Shown piece after piece: positions 1-8,412 of a stretch of DNA of 64,000 bases. The notes under the pieces are model-generated. The model saw nothing but the letters and a program-made list of their open reading frames with translations. It searched no databases and was not told where the DNA came from. A program made the position numbers and the translations under genes. The stretch is from Paraclostridium sordellii (GTDB lineage Bacteria > Bacillota > Clostridia > Peptostreptococcales > Peptostreptococcaceae), in assembly GCF_000953675.1 (NCBI RefSeq), contig NZ_LN679998.1:1325911-1389910 (forward strand), read 5' to 3'. Numbering within the stretch: position 1 is the first letter of the stretch; the number at the start of each line of letters is the position of its first letter.

Positions 1-1068
1 AACAAAATATTTATAGATAATTCTTTAAAAGTTGAAAATGCAAAAAGAGAATCATCTATACTAGAAGCATTAATAAAAGGATTTTCTTTATCTTTTAGTG
101 TAACTATATACTTAGGCGTTTTAATATTAGGTGGATATTTAATGTATAAGAAAAATATATCCGTAGGTACAGCTATAATAATAATTCAATTGAGTACACA
201 TATCGTAGGACCTGTTAAAACAAGTATATCTTTGATAAACCAGATAAAATCAGTAACTTTAATATCAGAAAAAATTAAAACTATATTAGATTCACCAAAT
301 GAAAATTTAGAAAATGAAAGTTTGGAAGATTTTAAACAATGTATAAACGTTGAAAATGTTAAATTTTCATATTCAAAAGATAGATTAGCATTGGATAATA
401 TAAATTTAACCTTTGAAAAAAATAAAAAATATGCAATTGTAGGTGAAAGTGGATGTGGGAAAAGTACACTAATAAAGATGATAATGAGATATTATACTAA
501 ATATGAAGGAAATATAGTTATAGATAACAAAAACTTAAATAGTATATATAGTTCAGATTTATATAAAAATATATCTATGATACAACAAAATGTTTTTATG
601 TTTGATGATTCTATTAAAGAAAATATTAAACTTTTCTCTAATCATAGTGATGATGAGGTTATAAAAAGCTGTGATAGAGCAGGGCTAATGGGACTAATAA
701 ATAGACTTGGGAATGGAATAGATTCCTTAGCTGGTGAAAATGGAAATAGGCTATCTGGAGGAGAAAAACAAAGAGTAGCAATTGCAAGGGCATTAATTAA
801 TAAAGCAAAAGTACTTATATTAGATGAGTCTACTTCTGCACTAGACAATGAAACAGCATATAATTTGGAAAAATCATTACTTGAATTAAAAGATTTGACT
901 ATGATTGTTGTAACACATAAGCTTATAAAAAGTTTGCTAATAAGCTATGACGAAATTATAGTTATGAAAGATGGAAAAGTAATTGAAATAGGAAATTTTG
1001 AAAAACTAATAAATTTAAAGGGATATTTTTATAGCTTATATTATATACAAAATGAAAATAATATTTAA
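1..1068 (+). CDS. ABC transporter, fused membrane/ATP-binding protein (5' end cut off)
   Basis: The frame is open from the first base, so the gene enters from the left and only about its last 355 codons are here. The first ~75 residues are the end of a transmembrane region (two hydrophobic stretches), followed by a nucleotide-binding domain with Walker A GESGCGKST, signature LSGGEKQR, Walker B VLILDES and the switch histidine in VVTHK. The TMD-NBD order and the sequence fit the exporter (MsbA/bacteriocin-processing) class; whether an N-terminal C39 peptidase domain exists cannot be seen. The substrate is unknown. An ATG at 142 lies inside the membrane region and is not the start. Confidence 0.9.
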   Translation, partial: NKIFIDNSLKVENAKRESSILEALIKGFSLSFSVTIYLGVLILGGYLMYKKNISVGTAIIIIQLSTHIVGPVKTSISLINQIKSVTLISEKIKTILDSPNENLENESLEDFKQCINVENVKFSYSKDRLALDNINLTFEKNKKYAIVGESGCGKSTLIKMIMRYYTKYEGNIVIDNKNLNSIYSSDLYKNISMIQQNVFMFDDSIKENIKLFSNHSDDEVIKSCDRAGLMGLINRLGNGIDSLAGENGNRLSGGEKQRVAIARALINKAKVLILDESTSALDNETAYNLEKSLLELKDLTMIVVTHKLIKSLLISYDEIIVMKDGKVIEIGNFEKLINLKGYFYSLYYIQNENNI

Positions 1069-1166
1069 TAATAAGTTTTTTTGATATGAAATAAATTTTC
1101 TTTGTTTTAATTAGGAATTTATTGGTATATATAAAAATAACAAAAAATTAAATATGGAGGCTTAAT

Positions 1167-1826
1167 ATGTTTTCAAGAGCAGAATTAAAAAATGGAGCAA
1201 AAGATCAATTAAGAGGAAAATGGCTATTAGCAGTTTTAGTTTTTATTTGCTATTCGGTTATATTACAGTTAATAAATATAGATCTTACAAATTCAATGGA
1301 AGGATCAATGCTTGGGATATCTTTAAATATAGTAGGGTTATTAGTTTTTGGATCTATTGAAGTTGGTATGTGCAGATTTACTTTAAAACTAGCTCATAAA
1401 GATGAGACTACTCAATTTAATGATTTATTTTCAGGATTTGACGTATTTATAAAAGCATTAGTAATGAATTTAATAATAAGTGTATGTGTAGTAATTGGGT
1501 CAATGCTATTTATTATACCTGGTATAATATTTGGAATAATGTTCTCTCAAGCCAATTATATATTAGCCGAAAATCCAGAGCAATCAGCTATAGAATGTAT
1601 AAAAGAAAGTATTAATATGATGAAAGGTTACAAATTTCACTTCTTTGTACTTCAATTAAGCTTTATAGGATGGTTAATATTAGCTTCAATACCATTTGGA
1701 ATAGGTTTGTTATGGTATGTTCCTTACTATCAAATGACAATGGCTAATTTTTATTTATTAGTAAAGGGTAATTATAAAAGAATGAATGAATTTAGTTATG
1801 ATTATAAAGATAATAATGAAATATAA
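1167..1826 (+). CDS. DUF975 family integral membrane protein
   Basis: This 219-residue protein starts with the typical DUF975 opening (F-S-R-A-E-L-K-x-x-A-K-x-Q-L-R-G-K-W) and has about five hydrophobic segments. The conserved middle region contains the sequence AIECIKESINMMKGYK, typical of this family. The role of the family is not established; members are common membrane proteins in Firmicutes. It has a clear GGAGG ribosome binding site and its own terminator. A distant relative with the same architecture lies at 27868-28578. Confidence 0.85.
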   Translation: MFSRAELKNGAKDQLRGKWLLAVLVFICYSVILQLINIDLTNSMEGSMLGISLNIVGLLVFGSIEVGMCRFTLKLAHKDETTQFNDLFSGFDVFIKALVMNLIISVCVVIGSMLFIIPGIIFGIMFSQANYILAENPEQSAIECIKESINMMKGYKFHFFVLQLSFIGWLILASIPFGIGLLWYVPYYQMTMANFYLLVKGNYKRMNEFSYDYKDNNEI

Positions 1827-1827
1827 T

Positions 1828-1860
1828 AAAATAGACTATTTTTAATAGTCTATTTTATTA
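1828..1860 (+). terminator. Rho-independent terminator after the DUF975 gene
   Basis: A 13-bp inverted repeat (AAAATAGACTATT with its complement) around a TTT loop follows the stop codon directly and runs into a T-rich tail. Confidence 0.8.
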
Positions 1861-1924
1861 TATTGTAATAAAGTCGAATAAATGATATATTTTAATTAAA
1901 AACTAAAATAAATGAGGATTTTGT

Positions 1925-2476
1925 ATGTATTTGCCGAATAAAATTACTAGTGTACTAGCTAAAATAGATAAACCTTATGAAGTTAAATATATAGATGGAA
2001 AAATTATTGACGTTTATATTAAGGAAAAAGATATAAAAATAGAAGCATCAAGTAAAGGATTTTGTATAAATTTAAAAGGAGGGCCTATATTTTTTAATGA
2101 TTTAAAGAATATAGAACCACTTCTTATAAAAATGAATGCAATAGAAAATAAAAAGCATAAATTAAAAAAAGAAAATACAAAAAAAGATCCATTAGTAGAA
2201 TTGTTTTCTAAACAAAAAAATAATTTTTCTGTAGAGTATGAAAACTTTAGAGTATTATCTATAAAAATGTATAATCCAAGCTTTACTATAAAGAAAACTG
2301 GAGTAGGATATGCTATGGAAGTAAATAATGAAAGTATATCTATAGATAGCATGGCATCTTTAAAAAAATTACTTACAAAGATGAATGTAATAGAAAAAGA
2401 TAAAAAAATTAATCAAGAAGCAAAAAATAAAATTTTATTTGAACAACTTACTATAAACCTAGATGAATATAAATAA
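1925..2476 (+). CDS. Hypothetical protein with two internal repeats
   Basis: This 183-residue soluble protein has no recognisable family. It appears to be built from two related halves: residues ~18-78 and ~97-158 both run from a V-x-Y start through a β-rich stretch to a matching end (LLIKMNAIENKK versus LLTKMNVIEKDK), joined by a lysine-rich linker. That suggests an internal duplication of a ~60-residue domain. It has no signal peptide or membrane segment. It is followed after 15 bases by the small CPNC protein and is probably co-transcribed with it. Function is unknown. Confidence 0.65.
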   Translation: MYLPNKITSVLAKIDKPYEVKYIDGKIIDVYIKEKDIKIEASSKGFCINLKGGPIFFNDLKNIEPLLIKMNAIENKKHKLKKENTKKDPLVELFSKQKNNFSVEYENFRVLSIKMYNPSFTIKKTGVGYAMEVNNESISIDSMASLKKLLTKMNVIEKDKKINQEAKNKILFEQLTINLDEYK

Positions 2477-2491
2477 AAAGGAGTAATAATT

Positions 2492-2740
2492 ATGGGATGT
2501 CCAAATTGTAAATGTAATAAAAATAAAATTAGCGAAGAAGAATATAATGAACTTAAAGAATACTTAGAGGAAACAATTAAAGATTTTAAAGTAATAGATT
2601 ACATTGATGAAGACAATAAATCTAATAGATTTGTAGAAGTAGAATTTGAAGACTATATACTAGAAGTAGAAAATATTGATACTGATAATTTGAATTTAGA
2701 AAACCTAATCGATATAATAATACAAAATAAAATGGTTTAA
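2492..2740 (+). CDS. Small acidic protein with N-terminal Cys cluster
   Basis: The 82-residue protein begins MGCPNCKCNKNK, giving three cysteines spaced CxxCxC within ten residues, and continues as a highly acidic, probably α/β region. The Cys cluster suggests a metal or redox site, but no second pair of ligands is present, so a full zinc ribbon is not formed by one chain. It follows the repeat protein closely with a good AAGGAG site and ends at a terminator. No family recognised. Confidence 0.6.
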   Translation: MGCPNCKCNKNKISEEEYNELKEYLEETIKDFKVIDYIDEDNKSNRFVEVEFEDYILEVENIDTDNLNLENLIDIIIQNKMV

Positions 2741-2778
2741 AGTAAAAAAATTATTTTAAAATTAAATTTATTTATTTT

Positions 2779-2807
2779 AAAAGTTCCTTTAATTAGGAAC
2801 TTTTTTG
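2779..2807 (+). terminator. Rho-independent terminator
   Basis: AAGTTCC and GGAACTT form a stem around TTTAATTA, followed by a T run; it closes the 1925-2740 pair. Confidence 0.8.
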
Positions 2808-2945
2808 TTGATTTTATGTAAAAATAATTTTTGTATAAATAAAACTTATAATGACAAGATCAAATATAGATTTTATCTATTTTACAAGAAAATGCAATTT
2901 ATTTATAATTAAAGATAAATGAAATTATGCTATGGAGGAAAAATT

Positions 2946-3395
2946 ATGACAAAACAATCAAGAGTAGAAGAAATAAGAAAAATAGCAGAAGGGTACTTTG
3001 AAAGAGGAGAATTTTACTGTTCAGAAGCTGTAGTAAAAACTATAAATGATGAACTTGGTAAACCTTTTGGAGATGACGTAACTAAGTTAGCATCAGGATT
3101 TCCTATTGGTATTGGAAAATCAGGATGTTTATGTGGAGCAGTAAGTGGAGGTGTAATGGCACTTGGAATGGTTTATGGAAGATGTCATAAAGAACCTATG
3201 AATGACAAAATGTTTACTGCATCTGCAGATTTACATGATCACATAAAGAAACTATATAAAAGTACTTGTTGTAGAGTTATTACTAGAAATTTTGAATTTC
3301 AATCACCAGAGAGAAAAGCTCATTGTATAAAAATAACTGGAGAGGTAGCAGCATATATAGCCGAAAAATTAATTGAAGATGATCAATTAAAGTAA
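2946..3395 (+). CDS. C_GCAxxG_C_C family Cys-rich protein
   Basis: The start is placed at 2946 because a GGAGG site sits seven bases upstream; a longer reading from 2919 would contain that site. The 149-residue protein carries the family hallmark GCLCGAVSGGVMALG with further conserved cysteines (FYCSEAV, STCC near residues 105-110, AHC). This family is a probable redox-active or metal-binding protein found widely in anaerobes, without a settled biochemical role. It is followed 13 bases later by a TDT-family transporter, suggesting an operon. Confidence 0.85.
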   Translation: MTKQSRVEEIRKIAEGYFERGEFYCSEAVVKTINDELGKPFGDDVTKLASGFPIGIGKSGCLCGAVSGGVMALGMVYGRCHKEPMNDKMFTASADLHDHIKKLYKSTCCRVITRNFEFQSPERKAHCIKITGEVAAYIAEKLIEDDQLK

Positions 3396-3408
3396 TAGGT
3401 GAGTATAT

Positions 3409-4389
3409 ATGAAAACTATAAGAAAAGAAATTTCTAAAAGCGATTTTCAAAATATACCAATAGCTATAGCGGGTATATCACTTGGATTTATGAGTATATC
3501 AACGGCTCTTGTAGAGTTTAATATATTTTGGGTTAGACATTTAGCTGTTATATTTTCTAGCATATCTATATTAATTTTACTAATGAAAACTTTCCTACAT
3601 CCTAAACAAGTTTGGAAAGAACTTAAAAATCCATTAGCTGGAAGTATATATCCAACTATTTCTATGACTATTATGTTAATAGCTGTATATATAGTCAAAC
3701 TTAACCTTCAATTTGCAAAAGTATTGTGGATAGGTGCAACAATTCTACATTTAGTCATTTTTATTATGTTTACTGTACATATGTTAAGAAATTTTAAAAT
3801 AACAAATATGCTTCCTAGCTGGTTTATATCAACGGTAGGTATAGGATTAGCAGCAGTTACTAGTAAACCTATGGAAATGCCATACTTATCAAGAGCTATA
3901 TTTTATTATTCTTTAATATTATTTATTGTACTAGGGATTATAATGACATATAGACTTATTTTTATGGAAAAATTAGAAGGAAATAAAAAGTTTACATTAA
4001 TGATAATGACTGCTCCAGCTAATATTTGTTTGGCGGGATACTTGGCGGTATATGAAAAACCAAATATTGTTTTATTACAAATTCTAGCTTTACTAGGATA
4101 TGCATCAATAATATATAGTTTCATATTATTACCTAGATTAATAAATACTAAATTCACTCTTGCTTTAGCTCCTTTAACATTTCCATTAGGTATAGGAGTT
4201 ACTGCAGCTCAAAGGTATATAAAGTATTTAAATAGTATCGGCTCAGGAATGGAAGAAATTTTAAGGTATATTTTATATATACAAGTGATTGTATCGGTTG
4301 CTGTTATAGGATATATAGTAATTAAAACTATTGCTTTATTTGTTAAAGAATTTATATTAATTGAAAAGAAATTAGAACGTATAGATTAG
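3409..4389 (+). CDS. TDT family transporter (TehA/SLAC1-like)
   Basis: This 326-residue protein is almost entirely hydrophobic with about ten predicted membrane helices and the opening IPIAIAGISLGFMSIS characteristic of the tellurite-resistance/dicarboxylate transporter family, whose better known members are anion channels or exporters (TehA, SLAC1). The transported ion cannot be deduced. It follows the Cys-rich gene by 13 bases and ends at a strong terminator. Confidence 0.85.
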   Translation: MKTIRKEISKSDFQNIPIAIAGISLGFMSISTALVEFNIFWVRHLAVIFSSISILILLMKTFLHPKQVWKELKNPLAGSIYPTISMTIMLIAVYIVKLNLQFAKVLWIGATILHLVIFIMFTVHMLRNFKITNMLPSWFISTVGIGLAAVTSKPMEMPYLSRAIFYYSLILFIVLGIIMTYRLIFMEKLEGNKKFTLMIMTAPANICLAGYLAVYEKPNIVLLQILALLGYASIIYSFILLPRLINTKFTLALAPLTFPLGIGVTAAQRYIKYLNSIGSGMEEILRYILYIQVIVSVAVIGYIVIKTIALFVKEFILIEKKLERID

Positions 4390-4417
4390 ATAATTAGGCT
4401 AAATATTTAATAAGTTT

Positions 4418-4449
4418 AAGGTGTAGCATATAAATGCTACACCTTTTTT
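4418..4449 (+). terminator. Rho-independent terminator
   Basis: GGTGTAGCAT and ATGCTACACC form a stem with a short ATAA loop, followed by six Ts. Confidence 0.9.
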
Positions 4450-4884
4450 AATATATATCTAAATTTAAATTAATAAATTATAGCTATATATTAACAACAA
4501 TAAGACTAAAAATAGGCAAATTGCTTTACTAACTATAGATAAACTTATAGAAAATAAATACTTAAATCTATCAGGTAATACGGAAAAAACTATGAAAATA
4601 AATAGTCAAATTAAGAAAAATATAACTAACATAGTATTTACCTACCTATTGTTTGACATTATATTTTCTATGAAGTTCTGATTTTATTATAACCCTTTAA
4701 AAAAATTATATTTAATATTTAAAAATTTTAAATTACATAATAATAACTATAATGCGTATGAAAGCTAAAAATGTATAAAAATGTATATAATCATTAATTA
4801 TTGAGGAAACTTGCGAAAAGGTGATTTAAACATATATATTGAATTTTTATAAAGTATAAATTTTTAATGAAGGGATAGATAAAT
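4450..4884. other. Intergenic stretch without a convincing gene
   Basis: About 435 bases. One plus-strand frame stays open for roughly 65 codons (around 4475-4680) and contains a plausible helical sequence, but it has no start with a ribosome binding site until near its end. It may be a decayed gene fragment. No RNA element was recognised. Confidence 0.4.
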
Positions 4885-5562
4885 GTGAAATTATTAAAAA
4901 AAATAGTAATATTAGTCTGTTTATCATCTATGCTAGTTGGATTTAATATAGGATATAAAGAAAAACAAGATAGGTTGAATATACAAAATATAAATAATAT
5001 AAAAATTAAAGAAATACAAGAAGATAATAATCAATTTAAAATATCTAAAATGGATGAAGATAATACGGTTAATATAAGTTATTTAAGAGACGATGTAACT
5101 CTTAAAACAGGAATAACGGAAGATGAAATGAGAGAAGTGTTAATAAATACAACTGGGGCAAAAACTATGTCTCATTTAGCAAAAGCTTTTGTAGATGCAG
5201 AAAACTTATATGGAGTAAATGCATTTTTTATGGCTGGTGTAGTTGCACTTGAGAGTGGATTTGCAACTTCAAGAAGAGCTATAGAAGATAACAATTTAAC
5301 AGGATATGAAGTATATAATGATGATTCTGAAGGAAAGTTATTTACAAGTCAATATGAGTCTATACTACAAACTGCAAAACATTTAAAAGAAAACTATCTA
5401 ACTAAAGATTCAATTTATTATAATGGATTATCCGTAGATGCAGTTCAAATTAATTATTGTCCTGATGAGGGATTAAATAAAAATTGGAATGGAAAAGTTA
5501 ATGAACTAGCAAATTCATTTTTAAATACGTACAAAGTCTTATATGAATTTGATAAAAAATAA
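4885..5562 (+). CDS. Secreted glucosaminidase-family peptidoglycan hydrolase
   Basis: A GTG start is used (an ATG two bases upstream is immediately stopped); AAGGGA lies upstream. Residues 1-20 form a signal peptide or anchor without a lipobox cysteine. Residues ~85-215 match the glucosaminidase domain (LytD/FlgJ-like endo-β-N-acetylglucosaminidase): the catalytic glutamate is in GVVALESGF, with the later YNGLSVDAVQINYCPDEG region typical of clostridial members. It should cleave the glycan strand of peptidoglycan outside the membrane. Single gene with its own terminator. Confidence 0.85.
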   Translation: MKLLKKIVILVCLSSMLVGFNIGYKEKQDRLNIQNINNIKIKEIQEDNNQFKISKMDEDNTVNISYLRDDVTLKTGITEDEMREVLINTTGAKTMSHLAKAFVDAENLYGVNAFFMAGVVALESGFATSRRAIEDNNLTGYEVYNDDSEGKLFTSQYESILQTAKHLKENYLTKDSIYYNGLSVDAVQINYCPDEGLNKNWNGKVNELANSFLNTYKVLYEFDKK

Positions 5563-5592
5563 ACTAAGGTTAATTAACCTTAGTTTATTTTT
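5562..5592 (+). terminator. Rho-independent terminator
   Basis: AACTAAGGTTAA is followed directly by its complement TTAACCTTAGTT and then a T-rich tail. Confidence 0.85.
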
Positions 5593-5650
5593 AGGCTTAA
5601 TAAAGGATAAAAATATAAATAGAATAATAATCTAATTTATTTATAAAAAT

Positions 5651-6103
5651 TTAATTTATAAAATAGCTTTTTACCTTTTTATAGTTTTCACTTGTATTAA
5701 ACATAAAAGAGTCAGAATTAAAATTCACAATAATTTCTGAGTTTAATAAAAAATCATTTATATAAATAAAATTTTTATCTCCGTATAAAATGGATTTTAT
5801 TATATTAGGCAAATAAGCCTTAAACATTTCATATTTAAGTTTTATTTCATAAGGGAAATATCCCTTTAAATAAATATATAAACATAGTGTATATTTATTT
5901 TTATTTATTAGAATCCATTCTCCTAAAACTTCATTTCTTAAAGTAAAGTCAATTTTATTATAATTATAAAAATTAGCTATATCTAAAAATGAATTATTTA
6001 AATCAAAATCATATCTTAGAGTATATTTTCTATATTTTATTTGAGAATTAATAATATCTGAATTTATAAAATTTACTTTTAATTTATTAGGATTGAAGTT
6101 CAT
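5651..6103 (-). CDS. Stay-green (SGR) family protein
   Basis: The 150-residue protein matches the bacterial stay-green pattern from its first residues: FNPNKLKVNF, then RKYTLRYDFD, a central NEVLGEWI motif and LPNIIKSILYGDK. Plant SGR proteins remove Mg from chlorophyll a; bacterial homologues exist in non-photosynthetic Firmicutes and their natural substrate is not settled. There is no signal peptide, so it is cytoplasmic. It stands alone on the minus strand between two plus-strand genes of exported proteins. Assigned from recalled family patterns, not a search. Confidence 0.7.
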   Translation of the reverse strand: MNFNPNKLKVNFINSDIINSQIKYRKYTLRYDFDLNNSFLDIANFYNYNKIDFTLRNEVLGEWILINKNKYTLCLYIYLKGYFPYEIKLKYEMFKAYLPNIIKSILYGDKNFIYINDFLLNSEIIVNFNSDSFMFNTSENYKKVKSYFIN

Positions 6104-6227
6104 AAAAACACCACCTATATATTAGTAAATAATAAAATATATTCCTAAATTTATAAAAGTATAATAAAAAGTTCTTATTTATATAAAAATAATAAAGAAT
6201 ATAAAATGTTTTAAGAAAGGATAAGCT

Positions 6228-7172
6228 ATGAAAAATTTTAAGACAATAATAATTACAGCGATTATAGCTATACTTTTACCAACTAATATATGTTTTTCAC
6301 AAGAAAAAGTAGAAAAGCTTATGCCTTCTGCTGAAGTGGTATTTGTAAATTTAAACTTAAAGTTTCCGATAGTTCAGAGCAAATTAAGTAAAGATAGTGA
6401 TTTTGAAGAGGACGATGTAATTTTATCTGTAATTTCACTTAGTAAAAAGAAGGTCTATGATTTAAACGATTTAACAGAACTTTATAAACAAGAAGATGAA
6501 AAAGTTTTAGTTAGATTTATAAGAGATAAAAAAGAAAATTCACAAGTATTTACAGCTACTGATTTTAGAGGAATATACTTAAGCTTTGTTCAACAATTTT
6601 GTGGAACTATAACTGCTATTAAAGAAGATGGAAGTTTTGTTGGATTAAGTCATAATATAGAAGGATCAGAAGCTGCTCAAAGTACACAAGTTTATGAAAC
6701 TTCATATGTTCATTCTATAAAAGCAAAATTATTTAATAGTGGGGGATTAAAACCACATATAAAAGAAGGTAAAGATGGAAAATTAAATTATATGGGAGAT
6801 ATAGAAGGGTATAGTGACTATGGAGTACATGGAAAGTTAAAAGAAAATAAATTTAATTCAAACAAAGCAATGGAAATAGGAAGACCTAAAAAAGGAACTG
6901 CATATATTTATTGTAAATCACCAATAACAAATGAAAAAAAATTACACGAAATAGAAATAGTAAAAGTATATAAAGACGGAGCAAAAATAAAAGTTAAAGA
7001 CAAAGAATTAAAGGAATATAGAGGCGGAGTTATAGGTGGAATGAGTGGATCTCCAATTATACAAGATAATAAATTAGTAGGTGGAGTAAGATCTAGTTAT
7101 ATATATAATCACAAAGTTGGATTTATATCTAATATAGATTATATGTTAAATCCAAATTTAAGTAGTAAATAA
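6228..7172 (+). CDS. SpoIVB-like S55 family serine peptidase
   Basis: This 314-residue protein has an N-terminal signal/anchor (residues 1-25), a PDZ-like section (~40-105) and an S55 peptidase domain. The expected catalytic residues are present: His142 in GLSHN and the serine of GGMSGSPI (residues ~270-277). SpoIVB of sporulation cuts SpoIVFA to trigger σK processing; canonical SpoIVB is clearly longer (over 400 residues), so this is a short paralogue or relative. Only two bases separate it from the downstream lipase gene, so the two are almost certainly translated together. Confidence 0.8.
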   Translation: MKNFKTIIITAIIAILLPTNICFSQEKVEKLMPSAEVVFVNLNLKFPIVQSKLSKDSDFEEDDVILSVISLSKKKVYDLNDLTELYKQEDEKVLVRFIRDKKENSQVFTATDFRGIYLSFVQQFCGTITAIKEDGSFVGLSHNIEGSEAAQSTQVYETSYVHSIKAKLFNSGGLKPHIKEGKDGKLNYMGDIEGYSDYGVHGKLKENKFNSNKAMEIGRPKKGTAYIYCKSPITNEKKLHEIEIVKVYKDGAKIKVKDKELKEYRGGVIGGMSGSPIIQDNKLVGGVRSSYIYNHKVGFISNIDYMLNPNLSSK

Positions 7173-7174
7173 TT

Positions 7175-8323
7175 ATGAAAATAATTAAATTAACACTTAT
7201 ACTTTGCTTGTCAATTTGTATGATTGGATTTAATAAATTAGACTTATTAGATGAAAATAATCCTAAGTGGGATATAGATAGTGATAAAGATGGTTTACCA
7301 GATGCTTTTGAAGAATTAATAGGTACAGACAAATATAATTTTGATAGTGATAAAGACAATATAAATGATGAAGAAGAAATAAAACTAGGACTTGATCCTA
7401 ATGTTAGAGATTTAAATAGAAATTATCATTATAAGCTTAATAATAAATATATAAGTGATAATTTTGATTTAAATAATAAAATAAATGTAACGGAAAAAAT
7501 GATATTTGAAAGTTGTCAAATTGCAAGTGAAAAGTTTTATGAAAATCCTACAGGTAAAACTGTAGGAGAAGTTTTTTTAGATAAATATAAATCTATAAAA
7601 AATTTTAAAATAATAAGATTTGAAAGTGGTGAAAATGGCTTTGGAGCAATTGCACTTAATTTAGGCGATAGCATTATAGTCTCATATAAGCCAACTAGAA
7701 GCTTTAGAGATTGGATTGAAAACTTTACAACTCAATTTATGCCTCACCCTCAAAGAGGATATGCTATAGAGTTCACAGAGCCAATTATAAATAAAAATGT
7801 ACAAATATATACATGTGGACATTCTTTAGGAGGATTATTAGCTCAGTATGTAACCTATGATTTAGTAAATAAAGGTTATAAGAATATTAAAACTATAACA
7901 TTTAATTCTGCCAATAGTTTTAATCCTAAACATATGCAAGGGAAATATGCACCTCCTATAATAAAGTCAAGCTTAGTAAAGGATTATATTAATGCATATA
8001 TAGATGTAATTAATCAAAAAGATGAAGGTTATATAGTTGATTTGACTAGTATAAATAAATTTTTAATTAAAAGTATTGATTACAATGGATTTGTAGATAT
8101 AAATAATCATAAATTTAAAGAAAGTGATTTTGAAGATTACGAAGAAATAGTAACAAATTATATAACATGTAATGATCCTTTATACTTAACTATAAATGGT
8201 GGATATTTAGGTAAATGCAATATAGTTAATATGAATTGTGGAAATTTAGACTTTAAAAGAGACATACAAGAACTAATAAAATTTCATGATTTAAAAAATT
8301 TTTCAAAAATAATTGAAAATTGA
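7175..8323 (+). CDS. Exported lipase-like α/β hydrolase with Ca-binding repeats
   Basis: Residues 1-20 look like a signal peptide. Residues ~35-75 carry repeated D-x-D-K-D-x-x-x-D segments (DSDKDGLPDAFE, then DSDKDNINDEEE), which resemble thrombospondin type 3 calcium-binding repeats. The remaining region is a class 3 lipase-like hydrolase with the nucleophile elbow CGHSLGG (Ser217) and a long insertion before the end. The start codon lies two bases after the upstream peptidase stop and has no good ribosome binding site of its own, suggesting translational coupling. Substrate unknown; phospholipid or ester hydrolysis is inferred. Confidence 0.75.
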   Translation: MKIIKLTLILCLSICMIGFNKLDLLDENNPKWDIDSDKDGLPDAFEELIGTDKYNFDSDKDNINDEEEIKLGLDPNVRDLNRNYHYKLNNKYISDNFDLNNKINVTEKMIFESCQIASEKFYENPTGKTVGEVFLDKYKSIKNFKIIRFESGENGFGAIALNLGDSIIVSYKPTRSFRDWIENFTTQFMPHPQRGYAIEFTEPIINKNVQIYTCGHSLGGLLAQYVTYDLVNKGYKNIKTITFNSANSFNPKHMQGKYAPPIIKSSLVKDYINAYIDVINQKDEGYIVDLTSINKFLIKSIDYNGFVDINNHKFKESDFEDYEEIVTNYITCNDPLYLTINGGYLGKCNIVNMNCGNLDFKRDIQELIKFHDLKNFSKIIEN

Positions 8324-8341
8324 TATCATTTTACCTAATTG

Positions 8342-8370
8342 TTGAAAAATGGAAAAATACATCGTATAAT
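8342..8370 (+). promoter_or_regulatory. σA-type promoter for the nagE-like gene
   Basis: TTGAAA, a 17-base spacer and a consensus TATAAT lie 43 bases before the start codon at 8413. Confidence 0.75.
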
Positions 8371-8412
8371 TAAGGCGAATATTAAATTAAATTTTAAAAA
8401 GGAGAATATATC

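Noticed and set aside
4475-4683. Open frame of about 65 codons after the TDT transporter
   Set aside because: No start codon with a binding site, no family, and no promoter nearby; kept only as a possible gene remnant.
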